Assembly: GCF_902499335.1 (NCBI RefSeq)
Contig: NZ_CABVQK010000019.1
Coordinates: 62,001-126,000 of the forward strand
DNA: 64,000 nt
Origin: Burkholderia lata
GTDB lineage: Bacteria > Pseudomonadota > Gammaproteobacteria > Burkholderiales > Burkholderiaceae
Direction: 5' to 3'
This document shows, one piece after another, positions 34,395 through 42,379 of the stretch (within the stretch, counting starts at the first letter, position 1; each line of letters starts with the position of its first letter). A program made the translations under genes and the position numbers. The notes under the pieces were generated by a model. It ran no database searches and was not told the origin of the DNA. It saw nothing but the letters and a program-made list of their open reading frames with translations.

Positions 34395-35264
34395 ATGTTT
34401 CTCGATCAACTACATCCGGAACGCTGGACGTTCCTGTGGAGCGCGCTGTCCACCCTCTCCCTCAAGCTGTGCGCCGGCCTGGCACTGCTCGTCGCCGGCT
34501 GGTGGCTGTCGAAACGCATCGGCAACTGGCTGAACCGCCTGCTCTCGAACAAGGAGCGCGTCGACGACACGCTGCGGCCGATCCTCTGCGACGTCGCCGT
34601 GTGGGGTGTGCGCATCGTCGCGATCGTCGGCGCGCTGTCGCAGCTCGGCATCGAAACCGCGAGCATCGTCGCGGTGCTTGGCGCGGCCGGCCTCGCGATC
34701 GGCCTCGCGCTGCAGGGCACGATGCAGAACATCGCGGCCGGCATCATGCTTCTGCTGCTGCGGCCGTTCAAGGTCGGCGACTATATCGACGGCGGCTCGG
34801 GTGTCGCGGGCACCGTCGACGAGGTCGGGCTCTTCATGACGCGACTGACGAAGCCGGACGGCATCTGCGAATACGTGCCGAACAGCGCACTGTGGGGCAG
34901 CTCGATTCGCAACTACACACGCAACCCGACGCGCCGCCTCGATCTCGAAGTGGAAGTGTCGGTGCATGACGATATCGATCGCGCGCTCGACGCGCTGCGC
35001 GCGCTGGCCGCGGCCGATCCCGACGTGCTGCAGGATCCCGCGCCGGACGTGATGGTGATGCGCTTCGACGACAGCACGGTCGTCGCGAACATGCGCGTGT
35101 GGACGCACACCGACAGGTTCTGGGCGATGCGCTGGCGCCTCGCACGCCAGATCCGCAAGACGCTCGCCGACGCGAGCTGCACGCTGCCGATCCGCACGCG
35201 CGAGCTGCACATCGTGCACGACGCGGAGCGTCGCGCCGACCGCGCACAAACGCGCGCGCTGTAA
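34395..35264 (+). CDS. mscS: Small-conductance mechanosensitive channel (MscS family)
   Basis: 289 residues with three N-terminal membrane helices and the pore-lining TM3 recognised from AVLGAAGLAIGLALQGTMQNIAAGIMLLLLRPF, the Gly/Ala-rich MscS signature, followed by the beta domain KVGDYIDGGSGVAGTVDEVGLFMT. Length equals the Escherichia coli MscS. Releases solutes on hypo-osmotic shock. Monocistronic, convergent with the substrate-binding protein gene. Confidence 0.93.
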   Translation: MFLDQLHPERWTFLWSALSTLSLKLCAGLALLVAGWWLSKRIGNWLNRLLSNKERVDDTLRPILCDVAVWGVRIVAIVGALSQLGIETASIVAVLGAAGLAIGLALQGTMQNIAAGIMLLLLRPFKVGDYIDGGSGVAGTVDEVGLFMTRLTKPDGICEYVPNSALWGSSIRNYTRNPTRRLDLEVEVSVHDDIDRALDALRALAAADPDVLQDPAPDVMVMRFDDSTVVANMRVWTHTDRFWAMRWRLARQIRKTLADASCTLPIRTRELHIVHDAERRADRAQTRAL

Positions 35265-35275
35265 ACGGCGAAGGC

Positions 35276-35298
35276 CGCGAAGCCCATCCCGCTTCGCG
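35276..35298. terminator. Shared hairpin between convergent mscS and binding-protein genes
   Basis: CGCGAAGC (35276-35283) pairs with GCTTCGCG (35291-35298) over a 7-nt loop, in the 68-bp gap between the two stops. Bidirectional terminator candidate. Confidence 0.6.
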
Positions 35299-35332
35299 AC
35301 CCCTGCGACGTCAGCGCGACGTCACCGACACA

Positions 35333-36466
35333 TCACATCTTCACGATATCGAGCAGCGCCTTCTTGCCGCTCTTGTACGTGAACACCGAGATCGCGCCGT
35401 GCTTCAGGTCGCCCTGCGGCGTGAAGCTGGTTTCGCCGATCACACCGCGGTAGTCGGTGGCCGGCATCGCGGCCAGCACCTTCGCCGGGTCGGTCGAGTT
35501 CGCGCGCTTCATCGCGTCGACGATGATATTGACGGCGTCGTACGAGAACGGCGCATACACCTGCATCGGCTGGTGGTAACGCGCTTCGTAGCGTTTCGCG
35601 AACGCCGCGCCGCCCGGCATCTTCTCGAGCGCGATGCCCGCTTCGGAGCACACGACGTTGTCGGACGCCGGGCCCGCGAGCTTCGGCAGGTCGGTCGAGC
35701 ACACGCCGTCGCCGGCGAGGATCTTCGCGCGCATGCCGAGCTGGCGCGCCTGCTTGGCGAGCGGACCGCCCGTTGCATCCATGCCGCCGTACATGATCGC
35801 GTCCGGATTCGCGCCCTTGATCTTCGTGAGGATCGCGCGGAAGTCGATCGCCTTGTCGTTGGTCGCGTCGCGCGACACGACCTGCATCCCGGCCGCCTTC
35901 GCGGCCTTCTCGAACTCGGTCGCGAGGCCCTGCCCGTACGCGGTCGAATCGTCGACCACGGCCACCGTCTTGATGCCCATGTTCTTCGCCGCGTACATCG
36001 CGAGCGCCGGCCCCTGCTGCGCGTCGGTCGCGACGACGCGATAGGTCGTCTTGAAGCCCTGCTGCGTGTAGGTCGGGTTGGTCGCGGCCTGCGAGATCTG
36101 CACGACGCCGCCGTCACGATAGACGCGCGATGCCGGGATCGACGTGCCCGAGTTGTGATGGCCGACGACGCCGATGACCTTGTCGTCGACGAGCCGTTGC
36201 GCGACCTGCGTCGCGGTGCGCGGATCGCCCGCATCGTCCTGCGCGTCGAGCTGCAGCGTGACCTTCTTGCCGCCGATCGTCAGGCCCTTCGCATTGATTT
36301 CCTCGACCGCGAGGCGCGCGCCGTTCTCGCTGTCCTTGCCGAGGTGCGCGATCGCGCCGGTCAGCGGTGCAACGTGGCCGATGCGCACGATTTCGTCCGC
36401 GTGTGCGGGCAGCGCGCACGTGAGCGCCGCCGCCGCAGCCAGTGCCGTCATGGGATGTCGAAGCAT
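35333..36466 (-). CDS. Branched-chain amino acid-type ABC transporter substrate-binding protein (LivK-like)
   Basis: 377 residues from start 36466 with AGGAGAC ribosome site. Signal peptide MLRHPMTALAAAAALTCALPAHA with an AxA cleavage site, then a type I periplasmic binding fold (VRIGHVAPLTGAIAHLGKDSENGARLAVEEIN). No permease or ATPase genes adjoin it, so it must use a transporter elsewhere or act as a sensor. It is the third gene of a unit with an acetylpolyamine amidohydrolase and an ornithine cyclodeaminase, suggesting an amino acid or polyamine-related ligand. Confidence 0.88.
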   Translation of the reverse strand: MLRHPMTALAAAAALTCALPAHADEIVRIGHVAPLTGAIAHLGKDSENGARLAVEEINAKGLTIGGKKVTLQLDAQDDAGDPRTATQVAQRLVDDKVIGVVGHHNSGTSIPASRVYRDGGVVQISQAATNPTYTQQGFKTTYRVVATDAQQGPALAMYAAKNMGIKTVAVVDDSTAYGQGLATEFEKAAKAAGMQVVSRDATNDKAIDFRAILTKIKGANPDAIMYGGMDATGGPLAKQARQLGMRAKILAGDGVCSTDLPKLAGPASDNVVCSEAGIALEKMPGGAAFAKRYEARYHQPMQVYAPFSYDAVNIIVDAMKRANSTDPAKVLAAMPATDYRGVIGETSFTPQGDLKHGAISVFTYKSGKKALLDIVKM

Positions 36467-36542
36467 GTCTGTCTCCTGGTCAGTCTTGTGGGTCCCGTTC
36501 AATGCGGGACGTGTTGTGGTTCGGATGACGAAGCGTAGGCGA

Positions 36543-37619
36543 TCAATGGTGCAGCGCTTCCTGCACCGCGCGCCCCATCCCAGCCGGCAGCACGCCGGTC
36601 TCGCCGCGCGTCGCGACGCCGTACAGGTCCTTCGGATCGCGCGGCGCGGGAATCAGGTCGAGCTCGATCCCGATGTCGCGCTCGCGTGCCGCCGCGTTCA
36701 GGTAGCGCAGCGCCGAGAAATCCTCGAGCGCGAAGCCGACCGAATCGAACACCGTCACCTGCGCATCCGATTCGCGGCCCGGCTCGGCGCCCGACACGAT
36801 CCGCGCGAACTCGATCACCGGGAAATCACCCGGCATCTGCTGGATGTCGCCTTCGATGCGCGTTTGCGGCTCGTATTCGACGACGACGCGCGCGCGCCGC
36901 AGCACGTCCGCATGCAGCTCGGTCTTGCCCGGGCAATCGCCGCCGACGGCATTCACGTGCATCCCGTCCTCGATCATGTCCGGCGTCAGGATCGTCGCGT
37001 TGGTCTTGTCGGCGGTGACCGTCGTCACGATGTCCGCGCCGCGCACGGCGTCCGCCGCCGACGCGCAGCGGATCACGCGCAGCGCCGTGAACGGCGCGAG
37101 GTTGCGGATCAGCTTGTCGGTCGCGGCCGGATCGATGTCGAACACGCGCAGCTCGTCGATGCCGAGCATCTCGTGGAACGCGATCGCCTGGAACTCGCTC
37201 TGCGCACCGTTACCGATCAGCGCCATCGAACGCGCATCGGCGCGCGCGAGAAAGCGCGCGACCAAGGCGGAGGTCGCGGCGGTGCGGATCGCCGTCGTCA
37301 GCGTCATCTCGCTCAGCAGCAGCGGATAGCCGGTATCGACGTCGGCCAGCACGCCGAACGCCATCACCGTCAGCAGATCAGCCTTGGTGTTCTTCGGATG
37401 GCCGTTCACGTACTTGAACGCGTACAGCCGCGCGTCCGACGTCGGCATCAGCTCGATCACGCCATCGGTCGAATGGCTGGCGAGGCGTGCGGTCTTCTCG
37501 AACGTCTCCCAGCGCCGGTAGTCCTGCTCGATATACGAGGCCATCGTCGTCAGGATCTGCGTCATCCCGACTTCGGCCACGAGCGTCGACACGCTCGTCA
37601 CATCCAGGTATCGCGTCAT
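36543..37619 (-). CDS. Ornithine cyclodeaminase family protein
   Basis: 358 residues, start 37619. NAD-dependent family that converts ornithine to proline and ammonia, also lysine cyclodeaminase and related imine reductases. Motifs: MTLTTAIRTAATSALVARFLARADARSMALIGNGAQSEFQ (dinucleotide fold, core IGNGAQS) and HVNAVGGDCPGKTEL (catalytic Asp region). It lies between the polyamine amidohydrolase and the binding protein on the same strand (58- and 76-bp gaps), fitting a role in polyamine or arginine-derived nitrogen use. Confidence 0.88.
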   Translation of the reverse strand: MTRYLDVTSVSTLVAEVGMTQILTTMASYIEQDYRRWETFEKTARLASHSTDGVIELMPTSDARLYAFKYVNGHPKNTKADLLTVMAFGVLADVDTGYPLLLSEMTLTTAIRTAATSALVARFLARADARSMALIGNGAQSEFQAIAFHEMLGIDELRVFDIDPAATDKLIRNLAPFTALRVIRCASAADAVRGADIVTTVTADKTNATILTPDMIEDGMHVNAVGGDCPGKTELHADVLRRARVVVEYEPQTRIEGDIQQMPGDFPVIEFARIVSGAEPGRESDAQVTVFDSVGFALEDFSALRYLNAAARERDIGIELDLIPAPRDPKDLYGVATRGETGVLPAGMGRAVQEALHH

Positions 37620-37677
37620 GCCCTTGCTCCACGGTTGCGGCGGCGCGAAGGCCGCCGTTGAAACGGTCGGCGCCGCG

Positions 37678-38715
37678 TTACGCGCGCCCTTCGAATCCCA
37701 GCAGCACGTTGACCGCATTGATGCCGATCTCGTCGACCATGTAGCCGCCTTCCATCACGAACAGCGTCGGCACGTTCAGGCGCGCGAGCGCCGCGCCGAT
37801 GCGCAGGTAGTCGGGCGAGCGCAGCCGGAAATGGCTGATCGGGTCGTGCTCGAAGGTGTCGACGCCGAGCGACACGACGAGCGCGTCGGGCGTATGCGCG
37901 GCGATCGCGGCGACCGCCTGGTCGAGCGCGGCGGCATAGGTGTCCCACAGCGTGCCCTTCGGCAGCGGCAGGTTCAGGTTGAAGCCTTCGCCCGCGCCGA
38001 TGCCGCGCTCTTCCGCATAGCCGGAGAAGTACGGGTACGACACCGGCGGCTCGCCGTGGATCGACGCGAACAGCACGTCCGCGCGGTCGTAGAAGATGTC
38101 CTGCGTGCCGTTGCCGTGATGGAAATCGACATCGAGCACCGCGACGCGCGCGGCGCCCTGTGCGACGCAGTGCTGCGCGGCGATCGCCGCGTTGTTCAAG
38201 TAGCAATAGCCGCCCATGTACTCGCGGCCCGCGTGGTGGCCGGGCGGGCGGCACAGCGCGAACGCCGCACGCGCCGCGCCGCTCGACAGCAGATCGGCGC
38301 CGGTGAGCGCCGAGTTCGCGCTCGCACTCACGGCATCCCATGTGCCGGCGTTGATCGGCGCGCCGGCGTCCATCGCGTAGAAGCCGAGCTTGCCGTCGAT
38401 GAACGCGGGCGGCGTCGCGGCGGCCGGCATCGCGCGCACCGGCCACACGAGCGGCAGCGCCTGGCAGGTGCGGCCTGTCGCGGTCCACTCGTCCCACGCA
38501 CCGGCGAGGAAATCGACGTAGCGCGTGCTGTGCGCGGCCGCGTAGCTGGCACGGTCGAACGGCTTCGGCGCGATGACGTCGCCGAGGCCGGCGGCGCGCA
38601 CCTGCGCGAGCACCGTTTCGGCGCGAAGGGGGTTTTCGAACGAATCGGTGATCGCGCCGTCCTTCAATTCGACGCCGCGATGCAGTTGGTGATCGCTGCT
38701 GTAGACCGTGAGCAT
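37678..38715 (-). CDS. aphA: Acetylpolyamine amidohydrolase / histone deacetylase superfamily
   Basis: 345 residues, start 38715 (MLTVYSSDHQLH). Zinc-dependent deacetylase: PPGHHAGREYMGGYCYLNNAA holds the catalytic His pair, DVDFHHGNGTQDIFY the zinc Asp and His, and SLGVDTFEHDP the last zinc Asp. Length and motifs fit bacterial acetylpolyamine amidohydrolases that release polyamines from N-acetyl forms. First gene of a three-gene unit with ornithine cyclodeaminase and a binding protein; divergent from an Lrp-type regulator at 38831. Confidence 0.88.
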   Translation of the reverse strand: MLTVYSSDHQLHRGVELKDGAITDSFENPLRAETVLAQVRAAGLGDVIAPKPFDRASYAAAHSTRYVDFLAGAWDEWTATGRTCQALPLVWPVRAMPAAATPPAFIDGKLGFYAMDAGAPINAGTWDAVSASANSALTGADLLSSGAARAAFALCRPPGHHAGREYMGGYCYLNNAAIAAQHCVAQGAARVAVLDVDFHHGNGTQDIFYDRADVLFASIHGEPPVSYPYFSGYAEERGIGAGEGFNLNLPLPKGTLWDTYAAALDQAVAAIAAHTPDALVVSLGVDTFEHDPISHFRLRSPDYLRIGAALARLNVPTLFVMEGGYMVDEIGINAVNVLLGFEGRA

Positions 38716-38830
38716 GGTTGACTGTTGCGGTGAGGGTGGCAACAGTTTATTGACGGCAAGAGGCAATAGCTTTGCTTTCGACGCGCGCCTTTCGTACAAT
38801 TTTGAGAAAACCGTCTACGGAATTCCGGAA

Positions 38831-39319
38831 ATGAGCAAAAATCGCGCTTCGGCCGAACTGGATGGCGTCGACCGCGCCATGCTGCGCCTGCTGCAGGACG
38901 ACGGTGCGCTGTCGAACGCGACGCTCGGCGAGAGGCTGTCGCTGAGCGTCACGCCCTGCTGGCGGCGCCGCAAGCGGCTCGAAGACGAAGGCGTGATCAC
39001 CGGCTACCAGGCAAACCTCGACCGGCGCGCGCTCGGCATGAACGTGTTCGCGTTCGTGCAGGTGACGTTCAACATGCATTCCGACCAGGATTCCGATCAC
39101 TTCGAGGACGTGATCCGGCAACACGACGAAGTGACGTCCTGCCACAAGATCACCGGTGCGGCCGACTACATCCTGCAGGTCGTCGCGGCCGATCTCGATG
39201 CGTATGCGGAATTCGTCGAGCGCGTACTGCGGAAGCAGGCCGGGGTGTCGTCGATCCAGTCGAGCCTCGCGTTGCGCGAAGTGAAGTTCTCGTCGCGCGT
39301 GCCGGTGCCGGGCGACTGA
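38831..39319 (+). CDS. Lrp/AsnC family regulator
   Basis: 162 residues from 38831 (MSKNRASAELDGVDRAMLRLLQDDG). Helix-turn-helix TLGERLSLSVTPCWRRRKRLEDEGVI, then the RAM effector domain. Divergent from the polyamine/ornithine unit with a 115-bp spacer, so it is the probable amino acid-responsive regulator of that unit. The frame is open upstream across the promoter, but the shorter start restores the usual family N-terminus. Confidence 0.92.
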   Translation: MSKNRASAELDGVDRAMLRLLQDDGALSNATLGERLSLSVTPCWRRRKRLEDEGVITGYQANLDRRALGMNVFAFVQVTFNMHSDQDSDHFEDVIRQHDEVTSCHKITGAADYILQVVAADLDAYAEFVERVLRKQAGVSSIQSSLALREVKFSSRVPVPGD

Positions 39320-39384
39320 ACGATGCGGCGCACGTGCAGGCCGTCCTCTGATTCTCCGAAACTCATCCCATGGAGCACTACTTT

Positions 39385-39672
39385 ATGAAGCGTTTCCTCC
39401 CTTCCGTGTCGCTGGCCGCCACGCTGGCCTGCGTGTTTGCACTGAGCGCCTGTGCCGCGCCATCCACGCCGCCGGCTCAATCGCCGGCGCCCGCCACACC
39501 GCCGATGGTCGGCGGCGATCGCGATGCGCACGGCTGCATCGGCTCGGCCGGCTATTCGTGGTGCGAACAAACGCAGCAATGCGAGCGCCCGTGGGAACTC
39601 GCGAAGCAGAAGGGTTTCGCAAATTCGGCGCTGGCGTACGAGCAGTTCTGCCGGAACAATGTCGCGAAGTGA
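39385..39672 (+). CDS. Small cysteine-containing lipoprotein
   Basis: 95 residues. Start 39385 (MKRFLPSV) is preferred to 39370 because GGAGC stands before it. Signal with lipobox LSAC, a Pro/Ala-rich spacer, then a compact domain with three Cys: DAHGCIGSAGYSWCEQTQQCERPWELAKQKGF. The G-C-x5-G-Y-x-W-C pattern resembles small peptidase-inhibitor-like bacterial domains. Function unknown. Stands alone. Confidence 0.65.
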   Translation: MKRFLPSVSLAATLACVFALSACAAPSTPPAQSPAPATPPMVGGDRDAHGCIGSAGYSWCEQTQQCERPWELAKQKGFANSALAYEQFCRNNVAK

Positions 39673-40181
39673 CGCAACGTGACATGACCTGATCGGGACG
39701 CGGTGCAACGCCGCGTCCGACACCCCCGATCCCGCGCGGTTATCCACATCTTTCCCGGTTCCCGCGACCGTCATTCCGGAAACCCGGACACGCAAAAAAC
39801 CCCACAAAAACAACGGTATTTTTCGTTTGTGACACAGCAAACGAGTTCGGTTACATTACGCGCCCCTTGCCACCCCGCCCCCGCAAAACGCGTCGCGCGC
39901 GGCCTCTTTCCACGCAGCCTGAAGCGCCTTCCGCTCAGGCTTGCCGCAAGGGCCCGGGCGCGTTGTGCGCCACTGTGACGCAGGCGCTTGCCTGCCCACG
40001 GGAAGCCGATCCGAAGGTGTCCTTCCCGACGGTTTCGCGTGCGCAAATGCGACGGCGCGCGGCGTCGATCCGGAATTCCGGATTCGCGATCCGGATCTCC
40101 GGATCCGTGTTTCACCGCGGTCGACACGCGCCTGGGCGGCTTGGCAAACCGATGCATCCAAGTTGAAAAAAGGGATCTGCT
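39673..40181. other. Long intergenic region upstream of mqo
   Basis: About 510 bp without a recognised gene. It contains a single DnaA-box sequence TTATCCACA (39740-39748), an imperfect hairpin near 39919-39943 and two adjacent CCGGA palindromes at 40068-40105, listed separately. The mqo promoter must lie here but is not obvious. Confidence 0.45.
40068..40105. promoter_or_regulatory. Two adjacent CCGGA palindromes upstream of mqo
   Basis: ATCCGGAATTCCGGAT (40068-40083) is a perfect 16-bp palindrome; five bases on, GATCCGGA and TCCGGATC (40088-40105) form an 8-bp inverted repeat with a 2-bp centre. Four CCGGA half-sites in 38 bp, about 80 bp before the gene start, suggest a cooperative regulator site. 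Binding protein unknown. Confidence 0.5.
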
Positions 40182-41825
40182 GTGATCAAAACGTTACGGG
40201 TAATACTGTCGGCGCTCGCGCTGTGCGTCGCCGCGTCGTCCGCGCACGCCGCCGATACGAAGAAGGTCGACGTCCTGCTGGTGGGCGGCGGCATCATGAG
40301 CTCGACGCTCGGCGTCTGGCTGCACGAGCTTCAGCCTGACTGGTCGATGACGATGGTCGAACGCCTCGACGGCGTCGCGCTGGAAAGCTCGAACGGCTGG
40401 AACAACGCCGGCACCGGCCACTCGGCGCTCGCCGAGCTCAACTACACGCCGGAGAAGGCGGACGGCAAGATCGACATCTCGAAGGCGATCGAGATCAACG
40501 AGTCGTTCCAGATCTCGCGCCAGTTCTGGGCGTGGCAGGTCAAGCAGGGCGTGCTGAAGAACCCGCACTCGTTCATCAACTCGACGCCGCACATGAGCTT
40601 CGTGTGGGGCGACGACAACGCCCGATTCCTGAAGAAGCGCTACGAAGCGCTGCAGGCCAGCCCGCTGTTCCGCGGGATGCAGTATTCGGAAGACTACGAC
40701 CAGATCAAGCAGTGGGTGCCGCTGATGATGGAAGGCCGCGACCGCAACCAGAAGGTCGCGGCGACGTGGACGCCGATCGGCACCGACGTGAACTTCGGCG
40801 AGATCACGCGCCAGTTCGTCGGCTACCTGAAGACGCAGCCGAACTTCACGCTGTCGCTGTCGAGCGAAGTGCGCGAGATCTCGCGCAATGCCGACGGCAC
40901 GTGGCACGTGAGCTGGATCAAGCTGCACTCGGATGAACCGGCGCAATCGGTCGACGCGAAGTTCGTGTTCATCGGCGCGGGCGGCGGTGCGCTGCACCTG
41001 CTGCAGGCGTCGGGCATCCCCGAGGCGAAGGACTACGGCGCGTTCCCGGTCGGCGGCTCGTTCCTCGTGACGGACAACCCCGAAGTCGTGAAGCAGCACT
41101 TGGCGAAGGCATACGGCAAGGCGTCGGTCGGCTCGCCGCCGATGTCGGTGCCGCACCTCGACACGCGAATCATCGACGGCAAGAAGATCATCCTGTTCGG
41201 GCCGTTCGCGACGTTCTCGACCAAGTTCCTGAAGAACGGTTCGTACTTCGACCTGCTCAAGAGCACCAACACGCACAACGTCGCACCGATGATGCGCGTG
41301 GGTGTGGACGAATTCCCGCTGGTCCAGTACCTCGCCGGCCAGCTGATGCTGTCCGACGACGACCGCTTCAACGCGCTGAAGGAATACTTCCCGAACGCGA
41401 AGAAGGAAGACTGGCGCCTGTGGCAGGCCGGCCAGCGCGTGCAGATCATCAAGCGCGACCCGGTGAAGGGTGGCGTGCTGAAGCTCGGCACCGAGATCGT
41501 CGCGTCGCAGGACGGCAGCATCGCGGGCCTGCTCGGCGCGTCGCCGGGCGCGTCGACGGCCGCGCCGATCATGCTGAACCTGATGAAGAAGGTGTTCAAG
41601 GACAAGGTCGCGACGCCCGAGTGGCAGCAGAAGATCCGCCAGATCGTGCCGAGCTACGGCACGAAGCTGAACGACAGCCCGGCGAAGGTCGTCGAGGAGT
41701 GGACGTACACGAGCGACGTGCTGCAGCTGTCGCCGCCGCCGAAGATCGACGTCAACACGCCGTCGCAGGCCGCCGGCAACGCGCCGGCCCGCCCGGCGAA
41801 GGCCTCGGCCGACATGGCGCTGTAA
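40182..41825 (+). CDS. mqo: Malate:quinone oxidoreductase
   Basis: 547 residues from a GTG start at 40182 with AAAGGGAT upstream. FAD-dependent membrane-associated enzyme oxidising malate to oxaloacetate and reducing quinone. Motifs: KVDVLLVGGGIMSSTLGVWL (FAD fold), SSNGWNNAGTGHSALAELNYTP, and GLLGASPGASTAAPIML near the C-terminus. Unusually for a cytoplasmic-face enzyme it begins with a plausible signal peptide (MIKTLRVILSALALCVAASSAHA). Monocistronic, ended by a strong terminator. Confidence 0.95.
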   Translation: MIKTLRVILSALALCVAASSAHAADTKKVDVLLVGGGIMSSTLGVWLHELQPDWSMTMVERLDGVALESSNGWNNAGTGHSALAELNYTPEKADGKIDISKAIEINESFQISRQFWAWQVKQGVLKNPHSFINSTPHMSFVWGDDNARFLKKRYEALQASPLFRGMQYSEDYDQIKQWVPLMMEGRDRNQKVAATWTPIGTDVNFGEITRQFVGYLKTQPNFTLSLSSEVREISRNADGTWHVSWIKLHSDEPAQSVDAKFVFIGAGGGALHLLQASGIPEAKDYGAFPVGGSFLVTDNPEVVKQHLAKAYGKASVGSPPMSVPHLDTRIIDGKKIILFGPFATFSTKFLKNGSYFDLLKSTNTHNVAPMMRVGVDEFPLVQYLAGQLMLSDDDRFNALKEYFPNAKKEDWRLWQAGQRVQIIKRDPVKGGVLKLGTEIVASQDGSIAGLLGASPGASTAAPIMLNLMKKVFKDKVATPEWQQKIRQIVPSYGTKLNDSPAKVVEEWTYTSDVLQLSPPPKIDVNTPSQAAGNAPARPAKASADMAL

Positions 41826-41863
41826 CGCGCGGAGCGCCGCGCGACACCGTTGCGCCGCATGAC

Positions 41864-41893
41864 ACGGCCGCCCTCCGGGGCGGCCGTTTTTTC
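41864..41893 (+). terminator. Rho-independent terminator of mqo
   Basis: ACGGCCGCCC (41864-41873) pairs with GGGCGGCCGT (41878-41887) over a 4-nt loop and is followed by a T-run to 41892. The cleanest intrinsic terminator in the window, 39 bp after the mqo stop. Confidence 0.93.
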
Positions 41894-42181
41894 TTGGCGG
41901 CGGCGATCAGGGCCTGTTTTCGCAAATAACAGGCCCTGAATGCCCGCCCTCCCCGAAAGCGTCGCCCGCTGCCGGTCGTCCGCAGCCGATCGTCCGCAAC
42001 CGGCCGCCCGCTTCCGCTAGAATTGCGGCACGCGCGACCCCGTCGCCGCCCGATCCATCATCCGCATCGACGCAATCCAAGCGACGCCCGATGCGGCCCG
42101 CGCCCGAGCCGCGCGAGCGCCGCACGCCGTTGCCGCGCCCGCCCGGGCGCGCCATCAACCGAATTCAGCTGGAGAAAGACC

Positions 42182-42379
42182 GTGTTTACCTGCCGAAACC
42201 AGAGCTGCGGCACGCAGTGGGAGCAGTCCGACGTCGTCATCAAGGACGAAGGCCAGGGGCTGCTGTTCCGCTGCCCGCTGTGCGGCGCGCGCAACTACCT
42301 CGAACGCTTCGAAGACGACGAAGGCACGGTCGTCTACGAGCAGATGGAAGGCCGCCCCTACCTCGGAGACCTGTCTTGA
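42182..42379 (+). CDS. Small zinc-ribbon protein upstream of dbpA
   Basis: 65 residues from a GTG start at 42182 with GGAG upstream. Four cysteines in two knuckles (FTCRNQSCGTQW and RCPLCGARNYLERFEDD) indicate a zinc ribbon. Its stop codon overlaps the TTG start of the DbpA gene, so translation is coupled. Small zinc-ribbon proteins of this kind are common in Burkholderia; its function, possibly RNA-related given the neighbour, is unknown. Confidence 0.72.
   Translation: MFTCRNQSCGTQWEQSDVVIKDEGQGLLFRCPLCGARNYLERFEDDEGTVVYEQMEGRPYLGDLS

Noticed and set aside
39740..39748. DnaA-box sequence TTATCCACA
   Set aside because: Single copy without an AT-rich unwinding region, iterons or replication genes nearby; not an origin.
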